From Flavobacterium sp. LPB0248 (lineage in GTDB: Bacteria > Bacteroidota > Bacteroidia > Flavobacteriales > Flavobacteriaceae), in contig NZ_CP058246.1 of the NCBI RefSeq assembly GCF_013388355.1, positions 1,736,001-1,800,000 of the forward strand: a stretch of DNA of 64,000 bases, in the 5' to 3' direction. This document shows, piece after piece, positions 1-9,353 of this stretch. The translations under genes were made by a program, and so were the position numbers. Numbering within the stretch: position 1 is the stretch's first letter; each line of letters starts with the position of its first letter. The notes under the pieces were generated by a model, which was not told the origin of the DNA, made no database searches, and worked only from the letters and a program-made list of their open reading frames with translations.

Positions 1-640
1 CAAACCCTTTTACATAATCTGCTGGAATCTTTAAACGGTCAACAAAGTGCTCCAAACTAAACATATTCTCCAAAAGCCTCATAAAAAATTCCTTTTTCTC
101 TACCGCAACTTCTTTTTTAAGCATAGCCGTTCTACCCGAGAAAAAATTCAGCAATGGATCTGCAGAAATAGAACCTCCTGCCATTGTTCCTCCATTTGCT
201 GTCGCATTTAGCGCCGTTGCTGTTTGCAATTTGCGTTCGGCTGCAGTGTATTTCTTTTGCCCAGAAGGAATTATACCTAAATTTTCAGCATTAATATTAT
301 CATATCGTTTAACCACAACCTCTTGCAATTGATACATAATCATATTAAGATTGACAGAAAAATTCAGATTTGAAAAATCTTCTTGCTTCAATAAAACTCT
401 TTTTTCTTTAAAACTTATCGAAGAAAAAACCAGAACATCATCTGGTTTTGCAGAAATCGAAAAAGACCCCAAAGCATTTGTTGTCACAGTTTCTTCTGTT
501 TGCGCATTGATTACATGAATTCCTTCTAAATCTGAAGTATTTGAAACCACTTTACCGTTAAAAATAGAGCGATCCTGACTTTGTGACCAGCAAGCCTGCC
601 CTGCTACAATAATTAAAAAACAAGTAATTTTCTGAAACAA
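1..640 (-). CDS. Exported CarboxypepD_reg-like protein, 3' part outside window
   Basis: An open minus-strand frame runs off the left edge. No ATG lies near its beginning; the best start is TTG at 640, followed by a signal peptide (hydrophobic ITCFLIIVAGQACWS, cleavage near SQSQ). Residues of about 25-110 read as a carboxypeptidase-regulatory-like beta-sandwich (IFNGKVVSNTSDLEGIHV, then VTTNALGSFSI), the domain that precedes many Bacteroidota outer-membrane or surface proteins. Downstream comes LQEVVVKRY, typical of this family, and then a helical part without a recognised domain. The substrate or partner is unknown. The gene is divergent from peptidase E. The non-ATG start is the main uncertainty. 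Confidence 0.7.
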   Translation of the reverse strand, partial: MFQKITCFLIIVAGQACWSQSQDRSIFNGKVVSNTSDLEGIHVINAQTEETVTTNALGSFSISAKPDDVLVFSSISFKEKRVLLKQEDFSNLNFSVNLNMIMYQLQEVVVKRYDNINAENLGIIPSGQKKYTAAERKLQTATALNATANGGTMAGGSISADPLLNFFSGRTAMLKKEVAVEKKEFFMRLLENMFSLEHFVDRLKIPADYVKGF

Positions 641-803
641 AATAAAATAATTTAAAAATATTCTTAAAACGGTAAAAATATCCTAAGTCGTTCCAAATTT
701 AATATTAATGACTTGGTAAAAATTTGTTAATTAAAACATTAATAATTCACACAAAAACAGAGATTTTAATATCTTTAACAAACAAATTTTGAGTCTAAAA
801 ATC

Positions 804-1511
804 ATGAAAAGCATTATCATTGCAAGCACTTCTACTTTACACGGAGGCAATTACTTAGAATATATTTTACCTACTTTAAAAACGCATTTTAAAAACTGTA
901 AAACAATCTTATTTATTCCGTATGCGCGCCCAAGCGGTATTTCACATGACGAGTATACAAAAAAAGCAGCAGAAGCTTTTAACACAATCAATATCAATAT
1001 TAAAGGAATTCATGAATTTGAAAATCCACAAGACGCTGTAAAAAATGCCGAAGGAATCTTCACAGGCGGAGGAAATACTTTTTTGCTGGTTACTCAGCTT
1101 TATAAAAATAATATTATGCAGTTACTATCTGAAACCGTAAAAAGTGGCACTCCTTATCTAGGATCTAGCGCAGGAAGCAATATCTGCGGTTTGTCAATGC
1201 AGACTACAAACGACATGCCTATTATTTATCCTCCAAGTTTTCAGACATTAGGATTAATTCCTTTCAACTTAAATCCGCATTATCTGGATGCCGATTTACA
1301 ATCTAAACACATGGGAGAGACCCGCGAAACAAGAATTAAAGAATTTCATGCATTTAATTCGATTCCTGTTTTAGGTTTAAGAGAAGGAAGCTGGCTAGAA
1401 GTAAAAGGTGAAAAAATCACTTTAAAAGGAGATTTGTCTGCCCGTTTGTTCAAACAAAATGAGATTCCAACGGAATTAGAAACAGAAAGCGACTTAAGCA
1501 ATCTGAAATAA
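804..1511 (+). CDS. pepE: Peptidase E (alpha-aspartyl dipeptidase)
   Basis: A 235-residue peptidase of family S51, which cleaves dipeptides with N-terminal aspartate in the cytoplasm. The nucleophile elbow GSSAGSN places the catalytic serine near residue 122. His159 (NPHYLD) and Asp137 (TNDMPI) fit the remaining triad positions of the Salmonella enzyme. The family glycine motif FTGGGNT is also present. The frame opens with TTG at 789, but the ATG at 804 gives the normal family N-terminus (MKSIIIAS) and is chosen. A long inverted repeat follows the stop codon. The gene is single and divergent from the exported protein on its left. Confidence 0.9.
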   Translation: MKSIIIASTSTLHGGNYLEYILPTLKTHFKNCKTILFIPYARPSGISHDEYTKKAAEAFNTININIKGIHEFENPQDAVKNAEGIFTGGGNTFLLVTQLYKNNIMQLLSETVKSGTPYLGSSAGSNICGLSMQTTNDMPIIYPPSFQTLGLIPFNLNPHYLDADLQSKHMGETRETRIKEFHAFNSIPVLGLREGSWLEVKGEKITLKGDLSARLFKQNEIPTELETESDLSNLK

Positions 1512-1597
1512 TTTTAAAACCATATAAGTCATATAAGTTTATTAAAACCTAAGCTCAAAAACTTACCTCAACTTAAATCACTTATATGGTTTTAAAA
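1512..1597. repeat. 18-bp perfect inverted repeat after pepE
   Basis: The arms at 1512-1529 (starts TTTTAAAACC) and 1580-1597 are exact reverse complements and enclose about 50 bases, within which part of the arm (CATATAAGT) is repeated. It may act as a transcription end for pepE, although the loop is long for an intrinsic terminator. The word CCATATAAGT recurs after the methyltransferase gene near 11150, so it is probably a dispersed repeat. Confidence 0.6.
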
Positions 1598-1611
1598 AGA
1601 ATAAAAAACAA

Positions 1612-1640
1612 AAAAGCCTCAAACAATGTTTGAGGCTTTT
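1612..1640 (-). terminator. Terminator of the tRNA-Gly genes
   Basis: A hairpin with arms AAAAGCCTCAAAC and GTTTGAGGCTTTT, 5 bases beyond the 3' end of the first tRNA on the minus strand. It is A/T-flanked on both sides and could work bidirectionally. Confidence 0.75.
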
Positions 1641-1644
1641 GAAG

Positions 1645-1717
<73 letters not shown>

Positions 1718-1813
1718 ATTAATCGGGTGCAAACTTAAAAAATTTAATTTTTAAAACAAAATAAAAATCAAAAAAAATTTATTTTCACATAAGTAAAACG
1801 TGTTTACTTTTAG

Positions 1814-1886
<73 letters not shown>

Positions 1887-2021
1887 ATTGGTTGTGCAAA
1901 TATAGAAAGAAAGTTCAGTTCAAAACAAGCTTTTGAGCAAAAAAAATCAATAAAAATCAACATTTTTTTATAACTTATTTAAAATTAAAAAGTTATAAAA
2001 GCAATATTTTTTCAAAAAATC

Positions 2022-2459
2022 ATGATTACAATTAAAGAAATTCCATCAAATGAAACTTATGCCGTTCGTCAACCTGTTTTAAGAAATGGACTGCCTATAG
2101 AAAGTTGCGTGTTTGAAGGCGACGATTTAACATCTACGCATCATTTCGGGCTATTTGAGAACGAAAATTTAACAGGAATTATTTCGTTATTCGAAAAAAT
2201 CAATCCTATATTTGCCGCTCAAAATCAAGCTCAGATTCGAGGGATGGCTGTTTTAGAAACACATCAGAAAAAAGGATTTGGAGAAGCTTTGGTAAGGCAT
2301 TGCGAAGCTTATTGCACTGAAAACCAAATAGAATTAATTTGGTTCAATGCCAGAACTGCCGCTGTCGGATTTTATCAAAAAATGAGCTATCAACCACTAG
2401 GCGAAGCATTTGAGATAAAAGATGTTGGCGAACATTATTTGATGTTTAAAAAATTATAA
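2022..2459 (+). CDS. GNAT-family N-acetyltransferase
   Basis: A 145-residue single-domain GNAT acetyltransferase expected to move an acetyl group from acetyl-CoA to an amine. The central strand QAQIRGMAVLETHQKKGFGEALV carries the acetyl-CoA pyrophosphate loop (Q-K-K-G-F-G), and the C-terminal ELIWFNARTAAVGFYQKMSY is the usual beta5-alpha4 region with the tyrosine that often protonates CoA. The substrate cannot be told from sequence. Its stop is one base before the ATG of the L,D-transpeptidase lipoprotein, so the two are almost certainly cotranscribed. Confidence 0.85.
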   Translation: MITIKEIPSNETYAVRQPVLRNGLPIESCVFEGDDLTSTHHFGLFENENLTGIISLFEKINPIFAAQNQAQIRGMAVLETHQKKGFGEALVRHCEAYCTENQIELIWFNARTAAVGFYQKMSYQPLGEAFEIKDVGEHYLMFKKL

Positions 2460-2460
2460 A

Positions 2461-4044
2461 ATGAAAATATTTTACTCTTTAGTAGTAATCTGCCTTTTAG
2501 TGGGCTGCAAAAAAGAAAGCCCAGAACCCGCGCCTATTATCAAAAAAAAGGCGCCGGCAATTATACTTACTGACGAGAGAACTGTCGAAATAGACACCGC
2601 ATTAATAGGAACTTTTAAAAGCGAAACCTTAAAGCAATTTTACATTGCATCTGAAAATCAAACTATATGGGGGAATCTTAAAAAAAGAACTTTTGTTTTA
2701 ACGCAATTAGAAAAATCAGAAGAATTAGGTTTAGAACCCGAAGATTACAAGATATCTCAGCTAAAAAAATTCGAAAGCAAAGTCGCTTCGCTTAGTGATA
2801 AAGACTTGGCTACGTATGATATTTTACTGACTTATAATTTCGAAAAATATCTTAATCATATATACAAAGGAAAGTTAGACCCTAAAAAACTGTATACCAA
2901 TTGGGATTTAGATGCAAAGGAATTTGACGTAAATTCTGTTTTAATTAAAGGTTTCAACAAAAACAAATTAGATAGCATTGTTGAAAATATTCAGCCTAAA
3001 ACACAAACATACAAAGAGCTATTAAAAGCACTGGAAATCATCAATACTTTTCCAGATGATAATGTAAAAACTATTGAGTCTGTCGATAAGATTGTTTTAA
3101 ATGACACTAATCCTGCTTTAATAAATATTAAAAAAAGACTTTTATATTGGAACGATATGTCTGGAAAAGATAGCCTGACACAGATTTACAATCAGAAAAC
3201 TTTTGAAGCCGTTAAAAGATTTCAGGAAAGACACGGTTTGGCTTCGGATGGAGTTATTGGAGCAGGAACCATTCGTGCCTTAAACTATTCAAAAGAAAGC
3301 AGAAAAAAACAGATAATTGCCAATTTGGAACGCTGGAGATGGTATCCGTCAGAATTGGCTGAAAACTATTTCATAATCAACATTCCTGATTATAGCCTGA
3401 ATGTTGTCGAAAATCAAGACACAACTTTAGTTAGAAATGTTGTTGTTGGAACCAGTAAAAGAAGAACACCTATTATTACTTCGTTTTTAAAAACGGTTGT
3501 TTTTAATCCGACTTGGACTGTTCCTCCGACAATCTTGAAAGAAGATGTCGTTCCGGCAATGAAAAGAAACAGAAATTATCTCGCTAATAAAAATATCACG
3601 ATTTATGATACTTCTGGAAATGTAGTAAATCCGATGTCATGGAATGAGAACAAACCAAATAATTATCGTTATGTACAAAGTCCTGGCTACGATAATTCAT
3701 TAGGATTAATGAAAATTTTATTTCCAAATCACCATAGCGTTTATCTGCACGACACGAATCATCGTAATATTTTTGGACGAAACAACCGCTCTATGAGTTC
3801 TGGATGCGTACGCGTTGAAAATCCGATAGAACTTGCACAGCACATTTTGGATGTTGACGGAAACTGGCCTCAAGACAGAATCGATACCATTATTGCCAGC
3901 AAAAAAACCATGAGTTTTAAGATTGCCAAAAAATATGCTCTTTACCAATGGTATTGGACAGCATGGAGCAAAAAAAATCAGCTCCTTTTTAGAGCTGATA
4001 TTTATGATTTAGATTCGGATTTATATGCGCAATTAAGAAATTAA
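2461..4044 (+). CDS. L,D-transpeptidase lipoprotein (YcbB/LdtD type)
   Basis: A 527-residue lipoprotein that probably makes 3-3 crosslinks in peptidoglycan. The signal is MKIFYSLVVICLLVGC with a lipobox cysteine at 16. A helical scaffold region follows, then a peptidoglycan-binding motif near residues 243-275 (YNQKTFEAVKRFQERHG, LASDGVIG). The YkuD catalytic domain lies near residues 300-470, with the histidine in YLHDTN and the active cysteine in SSGCVRV. Order and length fit the long YcbB/LdtD class. The gene follows a GNAT gene by one base and overlaps the 3' end of a second, opposite-strand L,D-transpeptidase-like gene by 12 bp. Confidence 0.88.
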   Translation: MKIFYSLVVICLLVGCKKESPEPAPIIKKKAPAIILTDERTVEIDTALIGTFKSETLKQFYIASENQTIWGNLKKRTFVLTQLEKSEELGLEPEDYKISQLKKFESKVASLSDKDLATYDILLTYNFEKYLNHIYKGKLDPKKLYTNWDLDAKEFDVNSVLIKGFNKNKLDSIVENIQPKTQTYKELLKALEIINTFPDDNVKTIESVDKIVLNDTNPALINIKKRLLYWNDMSGKDSLTQIYNQKTFEAVKRFQERHGLASDGVIGAGTIRALNYSKESRKKQIIANLERWRWYPSELAENYFIINIPDYSLNVVENQDTTLVRNVVVGTSKRRTPIITSFLKTVVFNPTWTVPPTILKEDVVPAMKRNRNYLANKNITIYDTSGNVVNPMSWNENKPNNYRYVQSPGYDNSLGLMKILFPNHHSVYLHDTNHRNIFGRNNRSMSSGCVRVENPIELAQHILDVDGNWPQDRIDTIIASKKTMSFKIAKKYALYQWYWTAWSKKNQLLFRADIYDLDSDLYAQLRN

Positions 4045-4758
4045 CCTCTCCTCCATCGCAAAACTTCTTGAAGGATGGTAGATATATAAACACGATTTAT
4101 CTTTTATTAATTGAATGATTTCGTTTGTCAATTCAACTGGAACCGCTGGACAGCCTTGGCTTCTGCCTAATCTTTTATGATCTCTAATAAAAGATTCAGA
4201 TACATAATCTGCACCGTGCATTACAACGCCTCTTTCGCGAGCATTGTCATTGACACCGTTTTCCAAACCATCTAAACGCAAAGAAGCACCATGTTTTCCT
4301 TGGTATATCTCGCCTGTTGCATAAAAGCCTAAACTACTTTTAAATGATGAATTTAGATTTGAAAATGTAGAAGCGAATTCATCTCCAGTATTTCTTCCGT
4401 GAGCTACAAGCGAATTGAATAAAATAGTATTTGTTGTCAAATCTATCACCCACAAACGTTTAGCGTTTGATGACAAACTGAAATCAATTAGTGTTAAGAT
4501 ATCTTTCTTAATCACTCCTCTTTCTTTCAACAAATAAAATCCTTTTAAAGCTTCCGAGAAAGTTTTAAGCTCAGGCATTTTAAAGTTGTTAGAATTTAAT
4601 GAATTATAAACGCTCTCGATTTTAGAATCTACTGTGACTTTTTCGACTTTGGCAATCGCTTTTACAGTGGCATTTTTTTTAAGGTCGGGTGTGTTTTTTG
4701 AATCTTTTCCAAAAGACAATAGCAAAAACACAAATAACGGATAAATTTTGTAAATCAT
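4033..4758 (-). CDS. Murein L,D-transpeptidase catalytic-domain protein (YkuD_2)
   Basis: A 241-residue exported protein with N-terminal signal IYPLFVFLLLSFG and no lipobox cysteine. The C-terminal half has the YkuD_2 pattern: WVIDLTT, NSLVAHGRNTG, MHGADYV (His) and GRSQGCPAVP (catalytic Cys). Family knowledge suggests a periplasmic peptidoglycan role, but the reaction is not established for this subfamily. Its 3' end overlaps the LdtD-like lipoprotein gene (convergent). A good promoter lies upstream on the minus strand: TTTTG at 4821-4825, an 18-nt spacer, then TATTTTTG at 4795-4802. Confidence 0.85.
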   Translation of the reverse strand: MIYKIYPLFVFLLLSFGKDSKNTPDLKKNATVKAIAKVEKVTVDSKIESVYNSLNSNNFKMPELKTFSEALKGFYLLKERGVIKKDILTLIDFSLSSNAKRLWVIDLTTNTILFNSLVAHGRNTGDEFASTFSNLNSSFKSSLGFYATGEIYQGKHGASLRLDGLENGVNDNARERGVVMHGADYVSESFIRDHKRLGRSQGCPAVPVELTNEIIQLIKDKSCLYIYHPSRSFAMEERLIS

Positions 4759-5280
4759 TGAATTTCTTTAGGTTAAACAAAAATTTGGGTATCGCAAAAA
4801 TATAAAAAAATCATACCTTGCAAAATACAAGCCTGATTTTCAAGGCTTTTTTGCTTAAACTTTAACATTATTAACATAAAAACGTTTTTTCTTTAAGATA
4901 AAATCTTACAGAAAAAATCATAACATTTTTATCCGTTTCTTAAAAAAAATGAAACAAAAATGAAAATCTTGAATTCAAAACATACAGTGCAGCTAATTTT
5001 GAAGAAGTTATTGATATGATTTCAGGCTTAATGTTTCAGATTATTAAACCACGATGCTTTAAAACAAACCTTTTCTACTAGCATAAAATGCTTTATTGAC
5101 CATACTGCCGTCAAAAATAAAGTCATAAAAAGAGCTTAGCGTGAATTAATTTTAAAAAATAAAGGCTTCTTCAATTAAATCAATATTTTTTTTTATCGTT
5201 CATTTTATTAAACATAAATGTAACATTACTCAGGTTCCAAACTTTAGAAATGCCTTATATTTGTAGAAAACAAAAATGCA
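4759..5280. other. Gene-free stretch before gpmI
   Basis: About 520 bp without a supported gene. The left end holds the promoter of the YkuD_2 gene and a small hairpin (AAGCC...GGCTT, about 4828-4848). The right end holds the gpmI promoter. In between, a short frame without a start codon (about 4955-5090, containing YSAANFEEVIDMISGLMFQ) could be a gene remnant, but it is too short to assign. Confidence 0.4.
5256..5263 (+). promoter_or_regulatory. -7 promoter element of gpmI
   Basis: TATATTTG matches the Bacteroidota consensus TAnnTTTG and lies 17 nt before the gpmI ATG, which implies a very short leader. Confidence 0.65.
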
Positions 5281-6798
5281 ATGAACAAAAAAGTTATCCT
5301 TATGATTTTAGATGGTTGGGGAAAATCTCCTGACCCTAAAGTATCTGCAATAGACAATGCAAATGTTCCTTTTATAAACAGTTTATACAAAAACTACCCA
5401 AGTGCACAGCTTAGAACTGACGGATTAAATGTTGGTCTTCCAGAAGGACAAATGGGAAATAGCGAGGTTGGACATATGAATCTAGGTGCAGGAAGAATTG
5501 TGTACCAAGATTTGGCCAAAATAAATTTAGCTGTAGAACATAAAACTTTAGCAAAAGAGCAGGTTTTAATTGACGCTTTTAATTATGCTAAAGACAATAA
5601 TAAAAAAGTACACTTTTTAGGATTAGTTTCAGATGGTGGTGTTCACTCACATACTTCACACCTTCGCGGATTAATCGATGCGTCTCAAGAATATGGCTTA
5701 GATCAGGTATATGTCCACGCTTTTACAGACGGACGTGACGTTGACCCAAAATCTGGAGCAAAATACATTCATGATCTTGAAGATTATATTAAAGATACTC
5801 CTGTAAAAATTGCTTCGATTGTTGGACGTTACTATGCAATGGATCGTGACAAACGTTGGGAGCGTGTAAAATTGGCTTACGATCTTCTTGTTAACGGCGT
5901 TGGAACTCCATCAACAAATGCTGTTGCAAGTGTTCTTGCTAGCTATGAAAAAGATGTAACAGACGAATTTATCGAACCTGTTGTTATCGTGGATGATAAC
6001 GCAAAACCTCTTGCTACAATTGTTGAAGGTGATGTTGTAATTTTCTTTAACTTTAGAACAGACAGAGGACGCGAACTTACTGAAGCGCTTTCTCAGCAAG
6101 ATTTCCACGAGCAAAATATGCACAAACTAAACCTATATTATGTAACATTGACAAACTACGATGAAACGTACCAAAACGTAAAAGTAGTTTACAATAAAGA
6201 TAATATCACCGAAACACTTGGTGAGGTTTTAGAAAAAGCAGGCAAAAAACAAATCAGAATTGCTGAAACTGAGAAATATCCTCACGTAACTTTCTTCTTT
6301 TCTGGTGGTAGAGAAACTCCTTTTGAAGGTGAAGAGAGAATTTTGAGAAACTCTCCAAAAGTAGCAACTTACGATTTGAAACCAGAAATGAGCGCTTACG
6401 AATTGGCCGATGCTCTTGTTCCTGAATTGAACAAAGGTGAAGTTGATTTTGTTTGTTTAAACTTTGCAAACGGAGACATGGTTGGTCATACTGGAATTAT
6501 GGAAGCTGCAATTAAAGCTTGTGAAGCTGTTGACGCTTGCGCGAAAAAAGTAATCGAAGCCGCTCTTGCAAATGATTATACTACAATCGTAATTGCCGAT
6601 CACGGAAACTGTGAAACTATGATCAATCCTGACGGATCTCCAAATACAGCTCACACAACAAACCCAGTGCCGATTATTTTAGTTGACAAAGAATTGAAAA
6701 ACATCCAAAATGGTGTTTTAGGTGATATTGCTCCTACTATTTTAGAATTAATGGGAATTCAGCAGCCAAATGCAATGACTTGTCATTCGCTTTTGTAG
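5281..6798 (+). CDS. gpmI: 2,3-bisphosphoglycerate-independent phosphoglycerate mutase
   Basis: A 505-residue cytoplasmic glycolytic enzyme that interconverts 3- and 2-phosphoglycerate with two manganese ions. Metal and phosphoserine sites are plain: ILDGWG near residues 9-14 (Asp11), and GQMGNSEVGHMNLGAGR with the phosphorylated Ser61. Further family motifs are FTDGRDV, VGRYYAMDRD, FNFRTDRGRE, FANGDMVGHTG and IADHGNCE. Length is normal for the family. It is monocistronic, with a promoter 17 nt upstream and a strong terminator after the stop. Confidence 0.97.
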   Translation: MNKKVILMILDGWGKSPDPKVSAIDNANVPFINSLYKNYPSAQLRTDGLNVGLPEGQMGNSEVGHMNLGAGRIVYQDLAKINLAVEHKTLAKEQVLIDAFNYAKDNNKKVHFLGLVSDGGVHSHTSHLRGLIDASQEYGLDQVYVHAFTDGRDVDPKSGAKYIHDLEDYIKDTPVKIASIVGRYYAMDRDKRWERVKLAYDLLVNGVGTPSTNAVASVLASYEKDVTDEFIEPVVIVDDNAKPLATIVEGDVVIFFNFRTDRGRELTEALSQQDFHEQNMHKLNLYYVTLTNYDETYQNVKVVYNKDNITETLGEVLEKAGKKQIRIAETEKYPHVTFFFSGGRETPFEGEERILRNSPKVATYDLKPEMSAYELADALVPELNKGEVDFVCLNFANGDMVGHTGIMEAAIKACEAVDACAKKVIEAALANDYTTIVIADHGNCETMINPDGSPNTAHTTNPVPIILVDKELKNIQNGVLGDIAPTILELMGIQQPNAMTCHSLL

Positions 6799-6818
6799 AA
6801 AAATATTTTCTCCTATAT

Positions 6819-6853
6819 AAAAAGAGGCTAATTAAAAAATTAGCCTCTTTTTT
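6819..6853 (+). terminator. gpmI terminator
   Basis: A hairpin with arms AAAGAGGCTAATT and AATTAGCCTCTTT, followed by a T run. It lies 20 nt after the gpmI stop. Confidence 0.85.
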
Positions 6854-6870
6854 ATTTTTGCGTATTTTTT

Positions 6871-6965
6871 GTCATTTCGACGAAGGAAAAATCTCCGCGA
6901 GAAGCTCGCCATAGATTGGCTTTTCGTTGCGGAGTTGCTTGTGGAGATTTCTCCTTCGTCGAAAT
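6871..6965. repeat. Palindromic repeat, interrupted by IS copy 1
   Basis: The left arm starts GTCATTTCGACGAAGG and the right arm ends CCTTCGTCGAAAT. The last bases (GAAATGAC) reappear at 8007-8014 on the other side of the IS, so the uninterrupted element would be a foldback of about 98 bp. The same arms occur at 39895 and, right half only, before IS copy 2. Confidence 0.85.
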
Positions 6966-8006
6966 TGTAAAGGTTAGATATTTCGGTAACAAAATTTAAC
7001 TTTAATAAATTTTGTTGCGATGAGAAATAACAGTCAGGATTCAACATTAGAAAGAAACTATTTAGAGAAGTATCGATTTTTGATAAGAGAATATGAGCAG
7101 GTAAAAAGTAAAACTCATCCAGTGCATAAAAAGGCGATGGATTTTTATAAGGCAAATGACACCTGCAGAAAAAGTTTCTTAAAGTATTATAACCGCTATA
7201 AGCAGAGCGGTAAGTCTTTAGATTTACTGCCTCAAAAACGTGGTCCAAAATACAAGACAAGACGTCCTTTACCTTTTATAGAACAAAAAGTAATTGAATT
7301 AAGAGAAAAAGGAAACAATAAATATGAAATTGTTAGTATCTTAAATCCCAGATTAGGAAAACATACACCTTCATATTCTGGAGTTTATAATATTTTAAAA
7401 CGGCATAGAATAAACAGGTTAACTCCGAAGATTAAAAAGAATCATCAGAAAATAATCAAGGAAAGAATGGGACAGCTGGGTCATATTGATTGTCATTATT
7501 TAAGTAAAAGTATAATTCGTGGAGAAAACAAAAAGCTTTATTTAGTCTGTGTAATTGATGATTACAGCCGGATTGCTTGGGCTGAATTAGTTTCAGATAT
7601 TACCAGTTTAACAGTAATGTTTGCTTCATTAAAATGTTTAAATATCTTAAGCAGCCATTATGAAATAAAATTTGAAGAGATATTATCTGATAATGGAGCT
7701 GAATTTGGACCTAAAACAAGCAAAGTAAAAAGCCAGCATCCTTTTGAAAGAATGCTTATGGAATTAGGCATAGTGCACAGATATACAAAGCCATATAGAC
7801 CACAGACAAACGGTAAAGTAGAGCGCTTTTGGAGAACTCTAGAAGAAGATTTATTAAGAGATACTGATTTTGATTCTCAAGAAGAACTAAAAGAAGAATT
7901 ATTACAATACTTATATTATTATAATCATGAAAGACCGCATCAAGGTATTGATGGTAAAAAACCGATCGAAATGATAAATCCGTTACCGAAATAAGTGACT
8001 TTTACA
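6966..8006 (+). mobile_element. IS481-type insertion sequence, copy 1
   Basis: A 1041-bp element flanked by the direct repeat GAAAT (6961-6965 and 8007-8011). The ends begin TGTAAA and finish TTTACA. The terminal inverted repeats are imperfect, about 25 bp, with the conserved inner part ATTTCGGTAAC. It holds one transposase gene. Copies at 34062-35102 and 39992-41032 have the same length, ends and target duplication. Confidence 0.93.
7020..7994 (+). CDS. IS481-type DDE transposase (IS copy 1)
   Basis: A 324-residue transposase. The N-terminal helix-turn-helix region (about residues 1-140) includes RKSFLKYYNRYKQSGK and a second DNA-binding part around ILKRHRINRLTPK. The RNase H-like DDE core follows: first Asp in LGHIDCHYL (with VIDDYSR after it), second Asp in LSDNGAEFG, and Glu in TNGKVERFWRTLEED. 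All catalytic residues are present, so it should be active. The ATG lies 54 bp inside the left end. The protein is identical to those of the other two copies in the window. Confidence 0.95.
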   Translation: MRNNSQDSTLERNYLEKYRFLIREYEQVKSKTHPVHKKAMDFYKANDTCRKSFLKYYNRYKQSGKSLDLLPQKRGPKYKTRRPLPFIEQKVIELREKGNNKYEIVSILNPRLGKHTPSYSGVYNILKRHRINRLTPKIKKNHQKIIKERMGQLGHIDCHYLSKSIIRGENKKLYLVCVIDDYSRIAWAELVSDITSLTVMFASLKCLNILSSHYEIKFEEILSDNGAEFGPKTSKVKSQHPFERMLMELGIVHRYTKPYRPQTNGKVERFWRTLEEDLLRDTDFDSQEELKEELLQYLYYYNHERPHQGIDGKKPIEMINPLPK

Positions 8007-8040
8007 GAAATGACAAAACTGCGTGCACTTCTAGATAATC

Positions 8041-9294
8041 TTAAACCATAAAATAATGATAAAGCTGCTCTACTCCATAAATCACAAGACCAATAACACC
8101 TCCAACCAAAGTCCCGTTGATCCTGATATATTGAAGATCTTTTCCAATTTCCAATTCTAGTTTTTCAGAAACCTCTTTTCCGTCCCAACTTTTTACGGTT
8201 GACGAAATCAAATCTCCTATTACTTTTTTATTATTCAAAAGCATCGATAACAAATCATTTTTAATGAAACCGTTTATCTTGTCAATCATAATAGGATCTT
8301 CTTTGATTCCGTTTCCGAAAGTCTGGATTAATCCTGCAATATTATTTTTAATTGAAGAATCGTCACCTTTATTTAAATCATTGGTAATTGACAATTTAAT
8401 TTCATCCCAAATGCTATTGATGTAATCCTGAACCTCTTTTTTTCCAACGAAACTCAAAATCATATCATTGATTTTAATTCTCATTTCTTCTGAGTTTTTT
8501 ACTTTTTCTAAGAAATTAAAAATGTATTCGTCAATTTTTACGCGTACTGCGCTTTCCGGCTTTTTAGCTTCATTTAGAAAATCTTGCAAACCATTAAAAA
8601 CACCTTCTGTGATGCTTTTATCCGCCAATCCGAAACTTAAAAGCGGAGTTGAAGCTTTAACTTTTTGCCTAATTAAATCCTTATTGTTAGTCAATTCAGT
8701 ACTCATTACCTCCAAAAGATTTGTCAGCATATGATTTTTTAAATTTCCTTTTTGCAAAGGTTCTAATGCCAACGCCACCCAATCGCCAAAATTAATTCCC
8801 TCTATTTTTTCCTTAAACTGAACCTGAATAAATCTTCTGACATCTTCATCTTTTATAGTTCTTAAAATTCCAGGAATAATATTTACAGCAACTGCATTGG
8901 CAATTTTATTAGCATTTTCTTGCTTAGAAAGCCAATCTGAAGCTTTGGTGGCAAAATTGAATTCATCCAATTTTATTTCTAATTTTTCTCGGTCTAAAAA
9001 CTCCTCAGAAACAAAATTTCCAAGGTTCTCTCCTATTTCATTTTTTTTAGTCGGAATAATAGCCGTATGCCAAATCGGGATTCCCATTGGATGACGAAAA
9101 AGTGCCACAACAGCAAACCAATCTGCAATTCCGCCAACCATTGCCGCCTCGCTAAAAGCTTGAAGTATTGGAATTTTGAAGTAAATTGCAATTATAAAAA
9201 GAAGCACCGCGAAACCCAAAAGAGACAAAGCAGTTGCTTTCATTTTCTTTAATGCCTTTACTTTAGCTATATCTTGATCAGTTGAAATTTCCAT
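8041..9294 (-). CDS. DUF445 family membrane protein
   Basis: A 417-residue protein of the DUF445 (YheB/YjiN-like) family. One transmembrane helix near residues 20-42 (TALSLLGFAVLLFIIAIYF) is followed by the family signature GGIADWFAVVALFRHPMGIPI. Then come long amphipathic helices and a C-terminal second membrane segment (LVGGVIGLVIYGVEQLYHYF). The function of the family is not established. The frame extends to an ATG at 9345, but the ATG at 9294 (MEISTDQDIAK) gives a normal cytoplasmic lead before the first helix and is preferred. The gene is divergent from map, with a foldback repeat between them. Confidence 0.85.
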   Translation of the reverse strand: MEISTDQDIAKVKALKKMKATALSLLGFAVLLFIIAIYFKIPILQAFSEAAMVGGIADWFAVVALFRHPMGIPIWHTAIIPTKKNEIGENLGNFVSEEFLDREKLEIKLDEFNFATKASDWLSKQENANKIANAVAVNIIPGILRTIKDEDVRRFIQVQFKEKIEGINFGDWVALALEPLQKGNLKNHMLTNLLEVMSTELTNNKDLIRQKVKASTPLLSFGLADKSITEGVFNGLQDFLNEAKKPESAVRVKIDEYIFNFLEKVKNSEEMRIKINDMILSFVGKKEVQDYINSIWDEIKLSITNDLNKGDDSSIKNNIAGLIQTFGNGIKEDPIMIDKINGFIKNDLLSMLLNNKKVIGDLISSTVKSWDGKEVSEKLELEIGKDLQYIRINGTLVGGVIGLVIYGVEQLYHYFMV

Positions 9295-9353
9295 AATTAT
9301 AAACATTTGCACTACTAATTTATGGCTTTTTTCTGAAAGCCTCACGAGTTATT

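Noticed and set aside
6832..7260. Frame antisense to the transposase start (also seen with copies 2 and 3)
   Set aside because: It recurs only because the IS is repeated; it lies opposite the DNA-binding domain and lacks any protein-like pattern.
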